A stretch of 8,488 nucleotides of DNA, taken from Paracoccaceae bacterium. GTDB lineage: Bacteria; Pseudomonadota; Alphaproteobacteria; Rhodobacterales; Rhodobacteraceae. Of this stretch, positions 6,323 to 8,488 are shown one piece after another. The position numbers and the translations under genes are program-made. The stretch's first letter is position 1. Every line of letters starts with the position of its first letter. A model generated the notes under the pieces. It was not told the origin of the DNA and searched no databases. It saw only the letters and a list, made by a program, of their open reading frames with translations. The stretch spans positions 1-8,488 of the forward strand of contig JALQYS010000529.1 in assembly GCA_023254015.1 (NCBI GenBank). Reading direction: 5' to 3'.

Positions 6323-8488
6323 ATGCAAAACCTGAATATCGCCGCGCCCCTCGCGGCGGCTTTGTCTGCCCGTGGCTACGAATCACTGACCCCCGTGCAA
6401 GAGGCCGTCCTGGCCGATGGTGTCGCCGGCCGCGACGCGCTGGTGTCGGCGCAGACCGGTTCGGGCAAGACCGTGGCCTTCGGTCTGGCCATGGCGCCGG
6501 AAATCCTGGCCGGCGCCGATCAGCTGCTTTACGCCGATGTGCCCTTGTCGCTGATCATTGCCCCCACCCGGGAACTGGCCCTGCAGGTCGCGCGGGAACT
6601 GGAGTGGCTTTACGGCACCGCCGGGGCCAAACTGGCCACCTGCGTGGGCGGCATGGACTACCGCACCGAAAAGCGCGCGTTGGATCGTGGCGCGCATATT
6701 GTTGTCGGCACGCCAGGTCGTCTGCGCGACCACATCGAACGCGGAAGCCTTGATCTGTCGGGCATTCAGGCCGTGGTGCTGGACGAAGCCGATGAAATGC
6801 TGGACCTCGGCTTTGCCGAAGATCTGGAATTCATTCTTGCCGCTGCCCCCGAAACCCGCCGCACCCTGATGTTTTCGGCTACCGTGCCGAAAGAGATCGC
6901 GACCCTTGCCGCGACCTTCCAGAAAGACGCGCTGCGTATCGTCGCGCAGGGCGAGGCCAAGCAACATTCGGATATTGAATACCGCGGCATCTCGGTTGCC
7001 GTGCGCGACCGCGAACATGCGATCTTCAACATCCTGCGCTTTTATGAAGCCCGTACCGCGATTGTGTTCTGCAAGACCCGCGCCAATGTGAACCACCTGC
7101 TGGCCCGGATGGGCAACCGCGGTTTCCAGGTCGTGGCACTGTCGGGCGAGCTTTCCCAGACCGAGCGGATGCACGCCCTGCAAGCCCTGCGCGACGGCCG
7201 GGCGCGGGTTTGTATCGCGACCGACGTTGCCGCCCGCGGCATTGACCTGCCGGGGCTGGAACTGGTGATCCACGCCGATCTGCCGCAGAACTCTGAAACC
7301 CTGCTGCACCGGTCGGGCCGCACGGGTCGCGCGGGCAAAAAGGGCGTTTCGGCGCTGATCGCCGCACCTTCGGAATTCCGCAAAGCCCAGCGTCTGTTGC
7401 AAGGGGCCAAGGTCGTCGCCGAATGGGGCCCCGCCCCCAGCGCCGATGATGTGCAGGCCAAGGATGATCTGCGGATTTTGGAACATCCCGCGCTTGGCAC
7501 CGCTCCGGGCGATGAGGCCACGATGGCTGAAACCCTGCTGGAACGCTTTGGCGCGGAACAGGTTGCCGCCGCCTTTGTCCGCATGTGGCGCGAAGGCCGT
7601 TCCGCCCCTGAAGTGCTGTCCGACGCCCTGCCCCCCGCCGAGGCCCGCGCCCCGCGCGAGCGTGGCGAGTTCGGCCCGTCGACCTGGTTCAAGCTGTCGG
7701 TCGGCCACACCGGCCGCGCCGAGGCCCGCTGGCTTTTGCCTAAGATTTGCGAAGCAGGCGGCATTGCGCGCGACAGCATCGGCGCCATTCGTGTCCAGCA
7801 GGACGAAACCTTTGTGCAGATCGCCCAAGCGGTCGCCGGGCGTTTCCCGGATGCGCAGGAATTGGAATCCGGCCTGAACATGGAGAAGATCGCGGGCGAG
7901 CCGAACCTTGAACGCCCCGAACGCGCCCCGCGCAGCGACTCTCGTGGCGCCCCAGCCCCGCGCGCGCCCCGCGCACCACGGGCTGAAAAGCCGGTCTACA
8001 CGCCGAAACCTTCGCGCTTTGTCGAGGAAGACGCCGACAGCCCCGCCCGCCCGCCCCGCGCCCCGCGCGAGGACAGCGAGCGTAAGCCCTATGCCCCGCG
8101 TGAGGCGGCCGAGCGCAAGCCCTATGCCAAACGCGAAGACGGCCCGCGCAAACCTTATACGCCGCGGGAAGACGGGGATCGCAAACCCTACGCCCCGCGC
8201 GAAGATGGCGCACGCAAGCCTTACGCCAAGCGCGATGATGCCGCGCCCCGTCCCTATGCCAAGCGCAGCGAAGACGGCGCCAAGCCCTACGCCAAACGCG
8301 AAGAGGGCGACCGCAAGCCGCGTTGGGCTGCTGGTGACAAGCCCGCGCCAAAATCGGCTGGCTATAAATCGCATGGTGGAAGTGCTGAGCGTCCGTCCCG
8401 CGCAGAAGGCTTCAAAAGCCACCGCAGCGAAGGACCGGCAAAGCCGCGTGGCGACAGCTTTGGTGAAGAAAAGCGGCCCTACGCCCCA
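6323..8488 (+). CDS. deaD: DEAD-box ATP-dependent RNA helicase with DbpA-like domain and repetitive tail (3' end outside window)
   Basis: The frame is open from ATG 6323 to the window end (722 codons, no stop), so the C-terminus is missing. It encodes an RNA helicase that unwinds short duplexes using ATP, in the family acting in ribosome assembly, mRNA decay and cold adaptation. Core motifs are all present: Q-motif region LTPVQ (22-26), motif I AQTGSGKT (43-50), PTRELA (81-86), TPGR (130-133), DEAD (154-157), SAT (185-187), motif V ATDVAARGID (299-308) and motif VI HRSGRTGR (329-336). A helical linker (about 395-435) leads to a DbpA-like RNA-binding domain (about 451-515, starting FGPSTWFKLSVG). 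From about 530 the protein is disordered, rich in Arg, Lys, Pro, Ala and acidic residues. The domain set resembles DeaD/CsdA; the symbol is by architecture, and another DEAD-box paralogue name is possible. GGAAAAG (6313-6319) is the likely ribosome site. Confidence 0.93.
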   Translation, partial: MQNLNIAAPLAAALSARGYESLTPVQEAVLADGVAGRDALVSAQTGSGKTVAFGLAMAPEILAGADQLLYADVPLSLIIAPTRELALQVARELEWLYGTAGAKLATCVGGMDYRTEKRALDRGAHIVVGTPGRLRDHIERGSLDLSGIQAVVLDEADEMLDLGFAEDLEFILAAAPETRRTLMFSATVPKEIATLAATFQKDALRIVAQGEAKQHSDIEYRGISVAVRDREHAIFNILRFYEARTAIVFCKTRANVNHLLARMGNRGFQVVALSGELSQTERMHALQALRDGRARVCIATDVAARGIDLPGLELVIHADLPQNSETLLHRSGRTGRAGKKGVSALIAAPSEFRKAQRLLQGAKVVAEWGPAPSADDVQAKDDLRILEHPALGTAPGDEATMAETLLERFGAEQVAAAFVRMWREGRSAPEVLSDALPPAEARAPRERGEFGPSTWFKLSVGHTGRAEARWLLPKICEAGGIARDSIGAIRVQQDETFVQIAQAVAGRFPDAQELESGLNMEKIAGEPNLERPERAPRSDSRGAPAPRAPRAPRAEKPVYTPKPSRFVEEDADSPARPPRAPREDSERKPYAPREAAERKPYAKREDGPRKPYTPREDGDRKPYAPREDGARKPYAKRDDAAPRPYAKRSEDGAKPYAKREEGDRKPRWAAGDKPAPKSAGYKSHGGSAERPSRAEGFKSHRSEGPAKPRGDSFGEEKRPYAP
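8081..8311 (+). repeat. Seven tandem 33-base units encoding 11-residue repeats in the helicase tail
   Basis: Residues 587-663 of the helicase form seven consecutive 11-residue units with consensus RKPYA(P/K)REDGx. The Tyr occurs at 590, 601, 612, 623, 634, 645 and 656, an exact period with no insertion or deletion, and a truncated eighth unit (RKPR) begins at 664. Units alternate basic and acidic residues. At the DNA level they differ by many synonymous changes (for example CCC TAT, CCT TAT, CCC TAC for Pro-Tyr), so they are not recent copies. Another KRPYAP appears at 717-722, out of phase, at the window end. Confidence 0.9.

Noticed and set aside
6195..6335. 46-codon Arg/Lys-rich upstream reading frame overlapping the helicase start
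   Set aside because: No ribosome site precedes its ATG, the start lies only six bases after the upstream terminator, and the sequence is explained by the structured leader. A regulatory upstream frame cannot be fully excluded.
8081..8311. CRISPR-like 33-base periodicity
   Set aside because: The units are contiguous with no spacers, lie in frame inside the helicase gene and vary mostly at synonymous positions.
6383..8422. 679-codon open frame on the minus strand, seemingly a repetitive hydrophobic membrane protein at its start
   Set aside because: It is antisense to the helicase, whose motifs are all intact on the plus strand. Its apparent hydrophobic repeats are the complement of the 33-base tail repeats, and its length follows from high GC at third positions.
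1..8488. A new multi-gene defence or mobile system
   Set aside because: All genes belong to known families with housekeeping or secretion roles. There is no toxin-antitoxin, nuclease, integrase or reverse transcriptase, and no visible composition break.

Overview
The window looks like core chromosome of a GC-rich alphaproteobacterium, most likely Rhodobacteraceae (Rhodobacter/Paracoccus relatives). The main reason is the partial cytochrome at the left edge, which resembles Rhodobacter cytochrome c2 almost residue for residue. The strong G/C preference at third codon positions, which produces many long antisense reading frames, fits the same assignment. I see no tRNA, rRNA, insertion sequence, phage gene or CRISPR array.

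Left part (1-2830): the 3' end of a cytochrome c2 gene (cycA, + strand) converges on a leftward block across a shared palindromic terminator. In transcription order the leftward block is mlaA, mlaC, zapE. MlaA is an outer-membrane lipoprotein and MlaC a periplasmic phospholipid carrier with a twin-arginine signal. Their genes overlap by 11 bases, with the mlaC ribosome site inside the mlaA tail. ZapE, an AFG1-type division ATPase, follows after 44 bases. The inner-membrane MlaFEDB transporter is not in the window.

Middle part (2831-6146): a divergent 167-base promoter region leads into a rightward two-gene operon. It encodes a type I secretion ABC permease/ATPase of the PrtD/AprD type and its HlyD-type adaptor, joined by an ATGA overlap and closed by a strong intrinsic terminator. 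Neither a secreted substrate nor a TolC-type outer-membrane channel is present, so this is two thirds of a secretion machine whose partners lie elsewhere.

Right part (6147-8488): a 176-base gap holds that terminator and then a leader with nested inverted repeats that reach the ribosome site of a large DEAD-box RNA helicase. The helicase gene runs open off the right edge. It has the complete two-domain core, a DbpA-like RNA-binding domain and a long disordered tail carrying seven exact-length 11-residue repeats.

Nothing here is a clearly new multi-gene system. The points most worth a second look are the structured helicase leader, the 11-residue repeat tail, and the apparent loss of the first heme cysteine in the cytochrome at the window edge.
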